Below are positions 1 to 9,847 of a stretch of 64,000 nucleotides of DNA, one piece after another. Position numbers and translations under genes: made by a program. Every line of letters starts with the position of its first letter. Position 1 is the stretch's first letter. The DNA is from Paenibacillus sp. FSL K6-1096. GTDB lineage: Bacteria > Bacillota > Bacilli > Paenibacillales > Paenibacillaceae. The stretch lies in NCBI RefSeq assembly GCF_037977055.1, contig NZ_CP150274.1, positions 3,844,001-3,908,000 of the forward strand, read 5' to 3'. Under the pieces are notes generated by a model. It was not told the DNA's origin and made no database searches. It saw nothing but the letters and a program-made list of their open reading frames with translations.

Positions 1-1189
<1,189 letters not shown>

Positions 1190-1205
1190 TCAGACTCATA
1201 TCGTG

Positions 1206-1244
1206 GCTGTCCCTTGCTGTTCATAGCGGGGGGCAGCTTTTTTT
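1206..1244 (+). terminator. Rho-independent terminator of thiC
   Basis: GCTGTCCC pairs with GGGGCAGC (one G-U pair) and is followed by a run of seven T, 17 bases after the thiC stop. Confidence 0.75.
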
Positions 1245-1259
1245 AGTTGAGAATTTATA

Positions 1260-1322
1260 TGTTTTGGGGTCCCCGCAAAGTACCTGAGTCATCATCGAAG
1301 CTACAGCTTCACTTTGTGGGGT
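1260..1322. repeat. Dispersed palindromic repeat, copy 1
   Basis: A ~63-bp unit that opens with GGGGTCCCCGCAAAGT and closes with ACTTTGTGGGG, so the ends are inverted repeats that can fold together. Copy 2 follows directly (1331-1393), and copy 3 lies 18 kb away (19673-19734). All three sit between genes, close behind a terminator. No ORF is associated. It could be a REP-like or mini-transposon sequence; its function is not evident. Confidence 0.75.
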
Positions 1323-1330
1323 GTTTTGTA

Positions 1331-1393
1331 TGTTTTGGGGTCCCCGCAAAGTATCTGAGTTATCACCTGCGCTATAGCTTCACTTTGTGGGGT
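1331..1393. repeat. Dispersed palindromic repeat, copy 2
   Basis: Second copy in tandem with copy 1, differing at a few internal positions (for example TATCTGAGTTATCACCTGCGC in place of TACCTGAGTCATCATCGAAG). The inverted ends are conserved. It ends six bases before the Fnr-type box of the next operon. Confidence 0.75.
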
Positions 1394-1398
1394 CAATT

Positions 1399-1414
1399 TG
1401 TGACTGCAATCACA
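1399..1414 (+). promoter_or_regulatory. Fnr/CRP-type box TGTGA-N6-TCACA
   Basis: TGTGA CTGCAA TCACA is a perfect match to the Bacillus Fnr consensus. A -10-like TAAGCT (1435-1440) would start transcription near 1447, which places the box centre near -41, the usual position for Fnr activation. It precedes the DUF1858 and DUF438/hemerythrin genes, so anaerobic or redox induction is a reasonable inference. Confidence 0.65.
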
Positions 1415-1444
1415 ATGTGACTCCATGCCCTATGCTAAGCTGTG

Positions 1445-1463
1445 AGTGAGAAGAATTCTCACT
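1445..1463 (+). promoter_or_regulatory. Inverted repeat AGTGAG-N7-CTCACT at the predicted transcript start
   Basis: A 6-7-6 palindrome lies between the Fnr-type box and the ribosome binding site of the DUF1858 gene. It could be an operator for a second regulator, or a short 5' hairpin in the mRNA. No known consensus was matched with confidence. Confidence 0.4.
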
Positions 1464-1481
1464 TGTGAGGTGGGCAAAACA

Positions 1482-1709
1482 ATGAGCAAAACGTTTAGGC
1501 TGGATGAACCGGTCTTCGAACTGGTGAACAGGCACCCGGAGGTTGTGGATATTATGGTGGAGCTGGGCTTCCGTGACATTACCAAGCCTGGAATGCTGCA
1601 GACGGCAGGACGGTTCATGACGCTGTCCAAGGGCATGAAGTTAAAGCGTATAGAGCCGGAGACCGTTCGGCGGGCCTTTGAGAGCCGCGGCTTCGAGATT
1701 ATCGAATAG
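1482..1709 (+). CDS. DUF1858 domain protein
   Basis: Small 75-residue cytoplasmic protein that matches DUF1858 (PVFELVNRHPEVVDIMVELGF...). This domain often stands beside, or is fused to, DUF438/hemerythrin proteins linked to anaerobic and nitric-oxide responses. The start chosen is ATG 1482 with GAGGTGGG upstream; the frame extends to 1446 but that part overlaps the operator-like palindrome. The gene is followed after 14 bases by the DUF438 gene, so the two form an operon. Exact biochemical function is unknown. Confidence 0.8.
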   Translation: MSKTFRLDEPVFELVNRHPEVVDIMVELGFRDITKPGMLQTAGRFMTLSKGMKLKRIEPETVRRAFESRGFEIIE

Positions 1710-1723
1710 AAGGAGAGAAGAAT

Positions 1724-2986
1724 ATGAGCGAGCTGATTAATAACCGCGAGGCCGGTGTCCCGGAGCAGACGCGCCGTCAGGCGATGCTGCGGGAGATCAT
1801 CAAGGAGCTTCATGCCGGCAAAAGTGTGGAGGAGGTCAAGGCGCGTTTTGAAGAGGCGGTAGGTGATGTGACGGTCGCGGAAATCTCCGCCATGGAACAC
1901 TCTCTGATGACAGAGGAAGGTATTCCGGTAGAGGAGGTACAGCGGCTCTGCTCCGTGCATACCGCCATCTTCAAAGGCTCGATTGAGCAGATTCACCGTT
2001 CTTCGAAGCCTGAGGAGCAGCCCGGCCACCCCGTGCATACCTTCAAGCTGGAGAACCGGGAAATCGAGCGGCTGGTTAACTTCCGGCTGGAGCTGCATAA
2101 GGACAAGTTCAAGAAGAAGGCCAGCGATGAGATGATTTACAAGCTGCTGGAGGACTTAAGCCTGCTGCTGGATCTCGACAAGCACTACAGCCGCAAGGAG
2201 AATCTGCTGTTCCCTTACCTGGAGAAGTACGGCATTTATGGCCCGACCAAGGTCATGTGGGGCGTCGATGACGGCATCCGCAGCATGATTAAGGAAGCGA
2301 AGAAGGCACTTAACACCTTCAACGGGGAGACAGAGCAGATCGCAGCCTCACTGGAAGAGATTATCAAGGAAGTCAATGAGATGATCTTCAAGGAAGAGAA
2401 TATTCTCTTGCCGATGGCGCTGGATAAGCTGACCGAGGATGAGTGGGTGCGGATCGCCCGGGAGAGCGCCGAGATCGGCTTCTGCCTGGCAGCCCCGGAG
2501 CAGGAGTGGATACCGGAACGCGCTGCTGAGCCTGAGGGTGCAGAGGTGCCGGCGGCGGAAGGGGAAGGGCTGTCGCCGCAGGGCTTCATCCGGTTCGAGA
2601 CCGGGCTGCTGTCGCTCCACCAGCTGGAGACGCTGATGAATCACCTGCCGGTGGACCTCACTTTTATCGATGAGAACGATGTCGTCCGCTACTTCTCGCA
2701 CGGCAAGGAACGGATCTTTGCCCGGACGAAGGCTGTGATCGGCCGCACGGTGCAGAACTGCCATCCGCCGCAGAGCGTGCATGTTGTGGAGAAGCTGCTG
2801 GCTGATTTCAAGGCGGGCGTAAAGGATGCTGAGGACTTCTGGATTAACATCAAGGACAAGTTCATCTATATCCGGTACTTTGCCGTGCGTGATGCAGACG
2901 GGCGGTATATGGGAACGCTGGAATTCACCCAGAATATCGCACCGATCCGTGCCTTGGAGGGCCAGAAGCGGATTTTGTCGGAATAG
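1724..2986 (+). CDS. DUF438 / hemerythrin / PAS protein
   Basis: 420 residues in three parts: N-terminal DUF438 (about 15-85), a hemerythrin-like helical domain (about 100-260, with HKDKF, DLDKHYSRKENLLFP and FKEENILLP carrying candidate di-iron ligands), and a C-terminal PAS domain (about 290-410). Proteins of this build are thought to bind oxygen or nitric oxide or to repair iron centres; that role is inferred from the family. The ribosome binding site is GAAGGAGAG. It is co-transcribed with the DUF1858 gene behind an Fnr-type box, which fits an anaerobic or nitrosative function. No membrane segment is seen. Confidence 0.85.
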   Translation: MSELINNREAGVPEQTRRQAMLREIIKELHAGKSVEEVKARFEEAVGDVTVAEISAMEHSLMTEEGIPVEEVQRLCSVHTAIFKGSIEQIHRSSKPEEQPGHPVHTFKLENREIERLVNFRLELHKDKFKKKASDEMIYKLLEDLSLLLDLDKHYSRKENLLFPYLEKYGIYGPTKVMWGVDDGIRSMIKEAKKALNTFNGETEQIAASLEEIIKEVNEMIFKEENILLPMALDKLTEDEWVRIARESAEIGFCLAAPEQEWIPERAAEPEGAEVPAAEGEGLSPQGFIRFETGLLSLHQLETLMNHLPVDLTFIDENDVVRYFSHGKERIFARTKAVIGRTVQNCHPPQSVHVVEKLLADFKAGVKDAEDFWINIKDKFIYIRYFAVRDADGRYMGTLEFTQNIAPIRALEGQKRILSE

Positions 2987-3012
2987 CATATTTATTATAG
3001 AAGAAACAATTG

Positions 3013-3048
3013 GACTTTCACGCGGGTAGCGGCGCTGAGAGTCTTTTT
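3013..3048 (+). terminator. Terminator after the DUF438 gene
   Basis: GACTTTCA pairs with TGAGAGTC across a 15-base loop and is followed by five T. Confidence 0.65.
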
Positions 3049-3080
3049 GCTACGCTGGGACCCGGGTGTATCGCCTTTCC

Positions 3081-3109
3081 TTGACCGCAGGGGAGGGTTC
3101 TATTATAGT
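3081..3109 (+). promoter_or_regulatory. Sigma-A promoter of the glucokinase gene
   Basis: TTGACC (3081-3086), a 17-base spacer and TATAGT (3104-3109), located 49 bases upstream of the glucokinase start. Confidence 0.7.
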
Positions 3110-3157
3110 GGGTACGTAGGATTAACTATTTTAGCATAGAAAAAGGTGGCTTGTTAC

Positions 3158-4108
3158 ATGTCTGAAAATATCTACGTTGGCGTGGATTTAGGTGGTACCA
3201 CGATTAAGGTTGGAATCTGCAATGCCGAAGGAAGCCTGCTGCACACTTACGAGGGTCCGACAGGGACTGCGGACGGCGTGGATGCTGTCATCGACAATAT
3301 CGAGAAGTATGTGCGTCAGATTGTAGAGGATTCTCCGTACTCCTGGGACCAGCTGGCCGGTGTGGGAGCGGGGCTCGCCGGGTTTACGAATATTCGTGAA
3401 GGCATTATTATCCTTGCGCCGAACATAGGATTTCGGGATGTGCCGATCCGTTCCATTCTGGAGGGTCGTCTGAACAAGCCAGTCAAAATAGACAATGATG
3501 CCAACGTGGCAGCGCTGGGTGAAGCCTGGAGCGGTGCAGGACGCGGCATTGACAACTGTGTCTGCTATACGCTCGGTACGGGTGTCGGCGGCGGTATTAT
3601 CATTAACGGCCGGGTATATCAGGGCTTCGCCGGTCTGGCCGGAGAGCTTGGACATATCTCGGTGGTACCTGACCTGGAGGCGATCCAATGCGGCTGCGGC
3701 AATATGGGCTGTCTGGAAACCGTTTCCTCGGCGACAGGCATTATCCGTATGGCGAATGATGCTGTAGCCCGCGGAGACCGCACCTCGCTGTCCACTGTGG
3801 AGAAGATTGCTGCGAAGGAAGTATTTGATGCCGCCAAGGCCGGAGATGAAGCTGCCCTGCGGATCGTGAACCGGGCGGCGTTCTACCTGGGCAAATCTAT
3901 GGCGTCCGTTGCTGCTGTTCTGAATCCGGAAGTGTTCATCGTCGGCGGAGGGGTCTCCAAGGCAGGCGATATTCTGTTCGATGAGGTCCGCCGGGTGTTC
4001 GCCAAGCTTGCTCCTGCACCGCTGCAGACCGGTGTCTCGATCGTGCCTGCGGCCCTTGGCAATGACGCTGGTATTATTGGTGCCGCTGGTCTGGTGCTGC
4101 GTTCTTAA
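3158..4108 (+). CDS. glcK: ROK-family glucokinase
   Basis: Phosphorylates glucose with ATP in the cytoplasm, feeding glycolysis. 316 residues with the ROK phosphate-binding motif DLGGTTIKVG near residues 9-19 and the zinc-binding motif CGCGNMGC near 178-185, preceded by the ELGH segment. ATG 3158 is preferred, because AAAAGGTGG lies just upstream; a GTG at 3146 would start inside that ribosome binding site. It lies directly upstream of rapZ-yvcK, and its own promoter is at 3081-3109. Other ROK sugar kinases are possible, but the motif set and carbon-metabolism context favour glucokinase. Confidence 0.9.
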   Translation: MSENIYVGVDLGGTTIKVGICNAEGSLLHTYEGPTGTADGVDAVIDNIEKYVRQIVEDSPYSWDQLAGVGAGLAGFTNIREGIIILAPNIGFRDVPIRSILEGRLNKPVKIDNDANVAALGEAWSGAGRGIDNCVCYTLGTGVGGGIIINGRVYQGFAGLAGELGHISVVPDLEAIQCGCGNMGCLETVSSATGIIRMANDAVARGDRTSLSTVEKIAAKEVFDAAKAGDEAALRIVNRAAFYLGKSMASVAAVLNPEVFIVGGGVSKAGDILFDEVRRVFAKLAPAPLQTGVSIVPAALGNDAGIIGAAGLVLRS

Positions 4109-4153
4109 GCAGCGGGAATTATTCATATACTATTCTTGGGGAGGGATGCTGTA

Positions 4154-5056
4154 ATGACCAACACCGAGCAAACATTACCCGGTCACGCCACCCTGATTAT
4201 CATTACAGGCATGTCCGGTGCAGGCAAGACGATCGCGGTGCAGAGCCTGGAGGATCTCGGATTCTTCTGCGTCGATAATCTTCCGCCTGTACTCATCCCG
4301 AAGTTCGCTGAACTGATTGAGCAGTCGAAGGGCAAAATTGCCAAGGTGGCGCTGGTCATCGACCTCAGAGGACGGGAGTTCTTCACCGCCTTGTCCGAAT
4401 CTCTGGCGTATATTAAGGATGAGTCTACAATCGGCTTCGAGATTCTTTTCCTGGATGCAACCGATTCGGTGCTTGTCCAGCGCTACAAAGAGAGCCGCAG
4501 ACATCATCCGCTGGCCCCCAAAGGGATGCCGCTTGATGGAATCCGCATGGAGCGCCAGATGCTGGAGGAGCTGAAGAATTCAGCGACCCTCTGTCTGGAT
4601 ACCAGCAGCATGAAGCCGGCGCAGCTCAAGGCCAAAATCGTGTCAAGGTTCTCCCATGTCGGCAAAAGCACGATCTCGGTGAACATTACCTCATTTGGCT
4701 TCAAGTATGGCATTCCGATTGACGCTGACCTGGTGTTCGACGTCCGGTTCCTGCCTAATCCGCATTATGTGGATCATTTGCGGCCCAAGACAGGCCAAGA
4801 CAACGAAGTGTACGACTATGTAATGAAATGGCCTGAAACGCAAGAGTTCCTGACCAAGCTGTTAGACATGCTTCAATTCCTGATTCCGCAATACCACAAA
4901 GAAGGCAAATCCCAGGTTATTATCGGCATCGGATGCACTGGCGGCAAACACCGCTCGGTAGCCATCGCTGAATATCTGGGCAAAATGCTAGGGGTTAGCG
5001 AGACGGAATCCGTAGCTGTCAGCCATCGGGATTCCGAACGTGACCGGCATGGATGA
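4154..5056 (+). CDS. rapZ: RNase adapter / nucleotide-binding protein RapZ (YvcJ)
   Basis: 300-residue P-loop protein with Walker A GMSGAGKT at residues 19-26 and the conserved C-terminal [12 protein letters not shown] segment. In E. coli RapZ controls amino-sugar synthesis through sRNA decay; in Bacillus YvcJ is a nucleotide-binding protein affecting competence. ATG 4154 follows GGGGAGGG with 8-base spacing; a TTG at 4136 lies before this ribosome binding site and is unlikely. The stop overlaps the yvcK ATG (ATGA at 5053-5056), so translation is probably coupled. Standard yvcJ-yvcK-whiA-crh cluster. Confidence 0.93.
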   Translation: MTNTEQTLPGHATLIIITGMSGAGKTIAVQSLEDLGFFCVDNLPPVLIPKFAELIEQSKGKIAKVALVIDLRGREFFTALSESLAYIKDESTIGFEILFLDATDSVLVQRYKESRRHHPLAPKGMPLDGIRMERQMLEELKNSATLCLDTSSMKPAQLKAKIVSRFSHVGKSTISVNITSFGFKYGIPIDADLVFDVRFLPNPHYVDHLRPKTGQDNEVYDYVMKWPETQEFLTKLLDMLQFLIPQYHKEGKSQVIIGIGCTGGKHRSVAIAEYLGKMLGVSETESVAVSHRDSERDRHG

Positions 5057-6051
5057 GAGAAGGGATAATAGTGGCGGAAGAACAAGGAGTGCGCCCCAAG
5101 ATCGTCGTCATGGGCGGGGGAACCGGACTCTCCGTAATGCTGCGGGGGCTCAAGGAGAAGCCGCTTGATATTACAGCGATCGTCACCGTGGCGGATGACG
5201 GCGGAAGCTCCGGCATTCTGCGCAGTGAGCTGCAGATGCCGCCGCCTGGGGACATCCGCAACGTGCTGACAGCAATGGCGGATGTTGAGCCGCTGATGGC
5301 GCAGATTATGCGGTACCGCTTCAGCAGCGGGGAAGGGCTCGCCGGGCATAGCCTGGGCAATCTGATTCTGGCCGCACTGACCGACATCTCCGGCGATTTC
5401 GTCACGGCTGTCAGAGAGCTGAGCCGGCTCTTCGCCGTCCGCGGCCGGGTGCTGCCCGCCGCCGGTGAGGCGGTGGTTCTCCATGCAGAGATGGCAGACG
5501 GCACCATTGTGTCCGGGGAATCCAAAATCCCCGAGGCGGGGGGCGTTATCAAACGCGTCTTCCTGGAGCCGGTGGATGTGGAACCGCTGCCGGAGGCACT
5601 GGAGGCGATCCGCAGCGCAGACGCTATTCTGCTGGGTCCGGGCAGCCTGTATACCAGTATTCTGCCGAATCTGCTGGTGCCTAAGCTGGCAGAGGCGGTA
5701 GTCGCTTCAGAGGCGATCAAGATTTTTGTATGCAATGTAATGACCCAGCCCGGAGAGACGGATAATTACACGGTGAATGACCATCTCCAGGCGGTATACG
5801 ACCATATCGGGCTGCATCTGTTCGACTATGTGATTGTGAATGACGGGGAGATCCCCGAGCAGGTTCAGGTCAAATATGCTGAGAAGGGCGCCCGCCCGGT
5901 GCAGCTTGACCGCGAAGCCGTCGACGGGAACGGGTATAAGGTGATCGCCGACAAGCTTGTATTATTCCGGACGTATTTAAGGCATGATACAGATAAGCTG
6001 AGCCACCATATTTTCCAGCTGGTGCAGGATTGGATTAACAGAAAGAGTTAA
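5053..6051 (+). CDS. yvcK: Gluconeogenesis factor YvcK (CofD-like)
   Basis: 332-residue protein of the CofD/UPF0052 family, with [12 protein letters not shown] near the N-terminus, the ADDGGSSG motif and a LGPGSLYTS segment. Bacillus YvcK is needed for growth on gluconeogenic substrates and normal cell shape, and binds UDP-sugars; this is family knowledge. ATG 5053 overlaps the rapZ stop. GTG 5071, behind AGAAGGGA, is an alternative start giving a protein six residues shorter. It lies between rapZ and whiA. Confidence 0.92.
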   Translation: MREGIIVAEEQGVRPKIVVMGGGTGLSVMLRGLKEKPLDITAIVTVADDGGSSGILRSELQMPPPGDIRNVLTAMADVEPLMAQIMRYRFSSGEGLAGHSLGNLILAALTDISGDFVTAVRELSRLFAVRGRVLPAAGEAVVLHAEMADGTIVSGESKIPEAGGVIKRVFLEPVDVEPLPEALEAIRSADAILLGPGSLYTSILPNLLVPKLAEAVVASEAIKIFVCNVMTQPGETDNYTVNDHLQAVYDHIGLHLFDYVIVNDGEIPEQVQVKYAEKGARPVQLDREAVDGNGYKVIADKLVLFRTYLRHDTDKLSHHIFQLVQDWINRKS

Positions 6052-6070
6052 CACGAAAGAGGTGAGCCCC

Positions 6071-7000
6071 TTGTCTTTTGCGGCCCTTACCAAAAAAGAG
6101 CTGACGATGATCGAGAGCCCTCCCTGCTGTGAGAAAGCAGAAATGTCAGCGCTTATCCGTATGAACGGTTCGGTGCAGCTTTCGAGCAAAAAGGTCGTTC
6201 TTGACATATCGACGGAGAATGCCGCGATTGCAAGGCGGGTATATTCTTTGCTTAAGAAATATTACCAGGTCCATATCGAGCTGCTCGTGCGTAAAAAAAT
6301 GCGTTTGAAGAAGAATAACGTCTATATCGTAAGAATCCCGAACCAGGTGCAGGAGATCCTGAAGGATCTGCGGATTGTCTCGGAGGGCTTCATCTTCACG
6401 GACGGGATTGATGAGGAAATTGTCGGCAAGAACTGCTGCAAGCGGGCCTACCTGCGCGGAGCGTTCATGGCCGGCGGCTCGGTGAATAATCCGGAGGGCT
6501 CCTCGTATCACTTGGAAATCGCTTCCATGTATGAGGAGCACTGCAAGGCGCTCGTCCGGCTGGCTGGTGAATTTCACCTGAATGCCCGCTGCATAGAACG
6601 CAAAAAAGGCTTCATCCTATACATCAAGGAAGGCGAGAAGATCATCGAGTTCCTCAGTCTGATCGGAGCCCACCAGGCGCTGTTCAAATTCGAGGATGTG
6701 CGGATCATGCGCGATATGCGCAACTCGGTCAACCGGATTGTGAACTGTGAAACGGCCAATCTCAACAAGACCATCAGCGCCGCCGTACGCCAGATTGAGA
6801 ACATCAAGCTGCTGCAGCGCGAGGTGGGACTGGAGAACCTGCCGGATAAGCTGCGGGAGGTCGCCGAGATCAGACTGGCCCACCCGGACATCAACCTGAA
6901 GGAAGTCGGGGATATGCTGGGCGGCACCGTCAGTAAATCGGGAGTAAACCACCGTTTGCGCAAAATTGACGAGCTGGCGGACAAGGTGCGGGGCGGCTGA
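6071..7000 (+). CDS. whiA: DNA-binding protein WhiA
   Basis: 309 residues, DUF199 family: an N-terminal LAGLIDADG-like fold without nuclease activity and a C-terminal helix-turn-helix (about 240-305, [20 protein letters not shown]). In Bacillus it influences chromosome segregation and division; in actinomycetes it controls sporulation. The start chosen is TTG 6071, giving [11 protein letters not shown], which matches the usual WhiA N-terminus and sits 6 bases after AAAGAGGTGA. GTG 6062 lies inside the ribosome binding site. It follows yvcK after 19 bases. Confidence 0.92.
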   Translation: MSFAALTKKELTMIESPPCCEKAEMSALIRMNGSVQLSSKKVVLDISTENAAIARRVYSLLKKYYQVHIELLVRKKMRLKKNNVYIVRIPNQVQEILKDLRIVSEGFIFTDGIDEEIVGKNCCKRAYLRGAFMAGGSVNNPEGSSYHLEIASMYEEHCKALVRLAGEFHLNARCIERKKGFILYIKEGEKIIEFLSLIGAHQALFKFEDVRIMRDMRNSVNRIVNCETANLNKTISAAVRQIENIKLLQREVGLENLPDKLREVAEIRLAHPDINLKEVGDMLGGTVSKSGVNHRLRKIDELADKVRGG

Positions 7001-7097
7001 TTATTTTTTTTCTAGTGCCGTAGGCGTTATAATGATATAATATTATAAAATTAATGTGAAATTTTTGGGCAGATCTTAAATAGGGGGTAAGCGTTTC

Positions 7098-7367
7098 ATG
7101 ACAAAGCACCCGGTAGTTGTCCGGTTGAAGACGGGGCTCCATGCCCGGCCGGCAGCCTTGTTTGTGCAAGAAGCTAACAAGTTCTCGTCGGAGATCTTCG
7201 TGGAGAAAGACGATAAAAAGGTTAACGCTAAGAGCATCATGGGCATTATGAGCCTGGCAATCAGTTCCGGTACGGAGATTCATATCAGCGCAGACGGCGC
7301 CGATGCGGAACAGGCTGTAACCGCTTTGACCAGTCTAGTGAGCAAGGAAGAACTGGAGAACCAATAA
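7098..7367 (+). CDS. HPr-family phosphocarrier in the crh position
   Basis: 89 residues. By gene order (after whiA) this is the crh position, yet it has His at residue 15 (KTGLHARPA), the PEP-dependent phosphorylation site that Bacillus subtilis Crh replaces with Gln, as well as Ser46 (NAKSIMG) for HPr kinase. It could therefore act both in PTS phosphotransfer and as a CcpA co-regulator. Ribosome binding site AGGGGGT. A terminator follows directly. Whether it is the only HPr of the genome cannot be told here. Confidence 0.9.
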   Translation: MTKHPVVVRLKTGLHARPAALFVQEANKFSSEIFVEKDDKKVNAKSIMGIMSLAISSGTEIHISADGADAEQAVTALTSLVSKEELENQ

Positions 7368-7385
7368 TTTTTACAATGTCTGACC

Positions 7386-7408
7386 AAAAGCCCTTAGGGG
7401 CTTTTTTT
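7386..7408 (+). terminator. Terminator after the HPr/Crh gene
   Basis: AAAGCCC-TTA-GGGGCTTT followed by a T run; ends the rapZ-yvcK-whiA-HPr cluster. Confidence 0.85.
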
Positions 7409-7567
7409 CATACCGCCATAACCGAAGCGGACGGAAATATCATCCGGCGCTTCTGGCTGGACACCAAATAAAATTATCAAATATTACTTATCTCTTATGC
7501 AACCTTTACCAGTCTGGCCCGTCTAGAGGGTAATAACACTTAATAGAAGCGAAAGGGGATGGCAAGC

Positions 7568-8323
7568 GTGAGAACATGGGTGAAATCGGTTGGTGCGGTA
7601 TTGCTGGCAGGGAGCTTGATGATTGGAGGAATGGGATTGAGCGGAGGACTAAAGGGACCTGAAAGGGCTTACGCGGATGAGGTGCAGAAGAATATTGTGA
7701 ACGTGGTAGGCAAAGGCGAGCTGTCGATCAAACCGGATATCGCTTATCTCTCCATTGGGGTAACCACTACGGCGGATACAGCGCAGGAGGCACAGAAGGG
7801 CACGGCCGCGAAGATCTCCAAGCTGACGGCACTGTTCAAGACTACTTGGGGCATTGCGGACAAAGACATTCAGAGCAGCCAGTTCTACGTACAGCCTAAC
7901 TACACTTACAGCGAGAAGGACGGCCAGAAGGTAAAAGGCTATAACGCCCAGCACACGCTGGAGGTATCCTACCGCGATCTGACCAAGGTCGGACAACTGC
8001 TCGATGCTGCTTCGGCAGCCGGTGCGAACAACATCGGCAACGTTCGGTTTGCGATCGAAGATCCGTCAGCTTTTGAAGCACAGGCAATCGAAAAGGCCAT
8101 GCAGAATGCAGATGTCAAAGCGGCAGCTATTGCCAAAGCAGCCAAACGCGGACTGGGCATGGTGGTCACTGTAGTTCAGAGTGATGACGGGAATAATCCG
8201 GTAGTCTTCGCTCAAGCAGAGGCTATGCAGAAATCCGCTATGGATGGCAATGGTGGCAGCTCCGTGGAGCCAGGGCAGGTTAAGATCACCACTCAGCTCA
8301 ACGTGACGTACGAGTTGAAATAA
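7568..8323 (+). CDS. Secreted SIMPL (DUF541) domain protein
   Basis: 251 residues. A signal peptide is visible (basic start, hydrophobic core, AYA-DE cleavage region near residue 37), followed by a single SIMPL/DUF541 domain that starts at VVGKGELSIKPD. Family members sit in the periplasm or at the cell surface; some are linked to oxidative stress or signalling, and precise activity is unknown. GTG 7568 is preferred because GAAAGGGGA ends 8 bases upstream; ATG 7559 overlaps that site. It stands alone between two terminators. Confidence 0.82.
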   Translation: MRTWVKSVGAVLLAGSLMIGGMGLSGGLKGPERAYADEVQKNIVNVVGKGELSIKPDIAYLSIGVTTTADTAQEAQKGTAAKISKLTALFKTTWGIADKDIQSSQFYVQPNYTYSEKDGQKVKGYNAQHTLEVSYRDLTKVGQLLDAASAAGANNIGNVRFAIEDPSAFEAQAIEKAMQNADVKAAAIAKAAKRGLGMVVTVVQSDDGNNPVVFAQAEAMQKSAMDGNGGSSVEPGQVKITTQLNVTYELK

Positions 8324-8336
8324 ACCGCTGTATAAG

Positions 8337-8379
8337 GTGCTTGCTCTGCTGATTGATTTGGCAGGGCAGGCGCTTTTTT
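8337..8379 (+). terminator. Terminator after the SIMPL gene
   Basis: GTGCTTGCTCTGC pairs imperfectly with GCAGGGCAGGCGC (G-U pairs), then six T. Confidence 0.75.
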
Positions 8380-8575
8380 ATGCCGCAGGATTATTGAAAT
8401 CTCTCAATTTGTTTATATAGAGGTAACAATATCTTTAGATAGACCCTTCAAACTTTAAGAAACTGTAAAGCGGATTGTAACATCCCCGGCGCTGGTTCTC
8501 CCTATAATAGGAAGAGTGGAACTGAGGCAACACATCAAGAACAAACATAAGAACCGGATGAGAGGAGAACTACTA

Positions 8576-9691
8576 ATGACTAAGAACTCTACTTCAAAAA
8601 ACAACGCCCGCAGATGGGGTGCCGGTATACTTGCCGCAGGGCTGCTCCTTGGAGGAACGGGAATATTCCCGTCCGGGACTGAGGCTGCTCCGGCTGCCGC
8701 CCAGACGAAAGTATCGAAGCCTGCCGCCTCCCTGGTGGTCCTGAAGGTGAACGGCAAGATTACATCCCAGACGGGGCTGTTCAAGGATGGCAAGGTGTGG
8801 GTGCCGGTAGCCTTCATGCGCGATTCGCTCGGGCTGCCGTTGTCTTATGACAAGGCGGAGAAGACCTATACGATCGGGACGGGTACTGCACAAACCAAGC
8901 TGACCACTACTGACTATGGCATTACAGTTAGCGTGAATAACTATTATATTGGCGAATATGAAGCCCAGCTGTGGAATAACAAGCTGTTCGTTCCGGTTGA
9001 TCTGCTGAATGATTACCTGGGCTATAAAAGCGACTGGAGCGTTGCCTCTGGACGGCTGAACCTGATGAAGAGAGCGCAGAATGCAGTGACGATCAAGACG
9101 GTCAGCTATGTGAAGGATCATAAGGATGCGCCGGTCCGGCTGGATTATCCGCAGGTCAGCGGACTGGCCAGCCCGGAGGCGGAGAAGGCCATCAATGACA
9201 CGATCAAGCAGACGGTAATGAATTTCGCGGCGGATGCCGAGGATCAAATTGCCAAGCGGGCCGAAGATGACCGGCCCTATGAATTCGATGGCGGTTATGT
9301 GATTACCTATAATCAGGATGGTGTGCTGAGTCTGATTACGAATCAATATGAATACACCGGCGGCGCCCATGGTATGACTTACCGCAATGCCTTCACCTTC
9401 TCGCTCAAAGACGGAAAGCGCCTGCTGCTGGGCGATCTGTTCGGAGCTAACCCGAATTACAAGAAGCAGCTGAATGCGAAGCTGTCCAAAGAGCTTAAGG
9501 CGAGCGGCAGCTACCTGGGCGGGTTCAACGGACTGAATACCGAGAAATACTTCTACTTAAAAGACGGCAAGGCCGTGCTGTTCTTCCAGCTCTATGATTA
9601 CACGGTCTATGCTGCGGGCTTCCCTGAATTCACCTTCAGCTTCAAGGAGCTGCTGCCGGACGGAAGCAGCCCGTTCGCAGCGCTGAAATAA
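8576..9691 (+). CDS. Secreted protein with stalk-like domain and DUF3298
   Basis: 371 residues. Signal peptide about 1-37 (LLLGGTGIFPSGTEAAPA). Then a copper-amine-oxidase N-terminal-like 'stalk' domain (about 50-160, with KVWVPVAFMRDSLG and KLFVPVDLLNDYLG, typical of Paenibacillus surface proteins), followed by a DUF4163/DUF3298 pair (about 175-365) as seen in RsiV and PdaC, which bind lysozyme or act near peptidoglycan. No catalytic domain was recognised. The ATG 8576 start follows GAGAGGAGA; the open frame to 8516 lacks a ribosome binding site. A cell-wall-associated role is inferred. Confidence 0.78.
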   Translation: MTKNSTSKNNARRWGAGILAAGLLLGGTGIFPSGTEAAPAAAQTKVSKPAASLVVLKVNGKITSQTGLFKDGKVWVPVAFMRDSLGLPLSYDKAEKTYTIGTGTAQTKLTTTDYGITVSVNNYYIGEYEAQLWNNKLFVPVDLLNDYLGYKSDWSVASGRLNLMKRAQNAVTIKTVSYVKDHKDAPVRLDYPQVSGLASPEAEKAINDTIKQTVMNFAADAEDQIAKRAEDDRPYEFDGGYVITYNQDGVLSLITNQYEYTGGAHGMTYRNAFTFSLKDGKRLLLGDLFGANPNYKKQLNAKLSKELKASGSYLGGFNGLNTEKYFYLKDGKAVLFFQLYDYTVYAAGFPEFTFSFKELLPDGSSPFAALK

Positions 9692-9710
9692 TTCAACCGC
9701 TAATCCGGTA

Positions 9711-9749
9711 TACCCTTGTGCTCCTATGACGGGATCACAAGGGTTGTTT
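9711..9749 (+). terminator. Terminator after the DUF3298 gene
   Basis: ACCCTTGTG pairs with CACAAGGGT across a 15-base loop, followed by TGTTT. Confidence 0.75.
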
Positions 9750-9847
9750 GCGTGATGGCCTAATCAGGCGGGCCTGCCGTTACCACTTCACCCGGCCTTT
9801 CATAAGCTAAAGAAGGCAAGCAGCTTATTATCACGGGAGGGAAGGAA

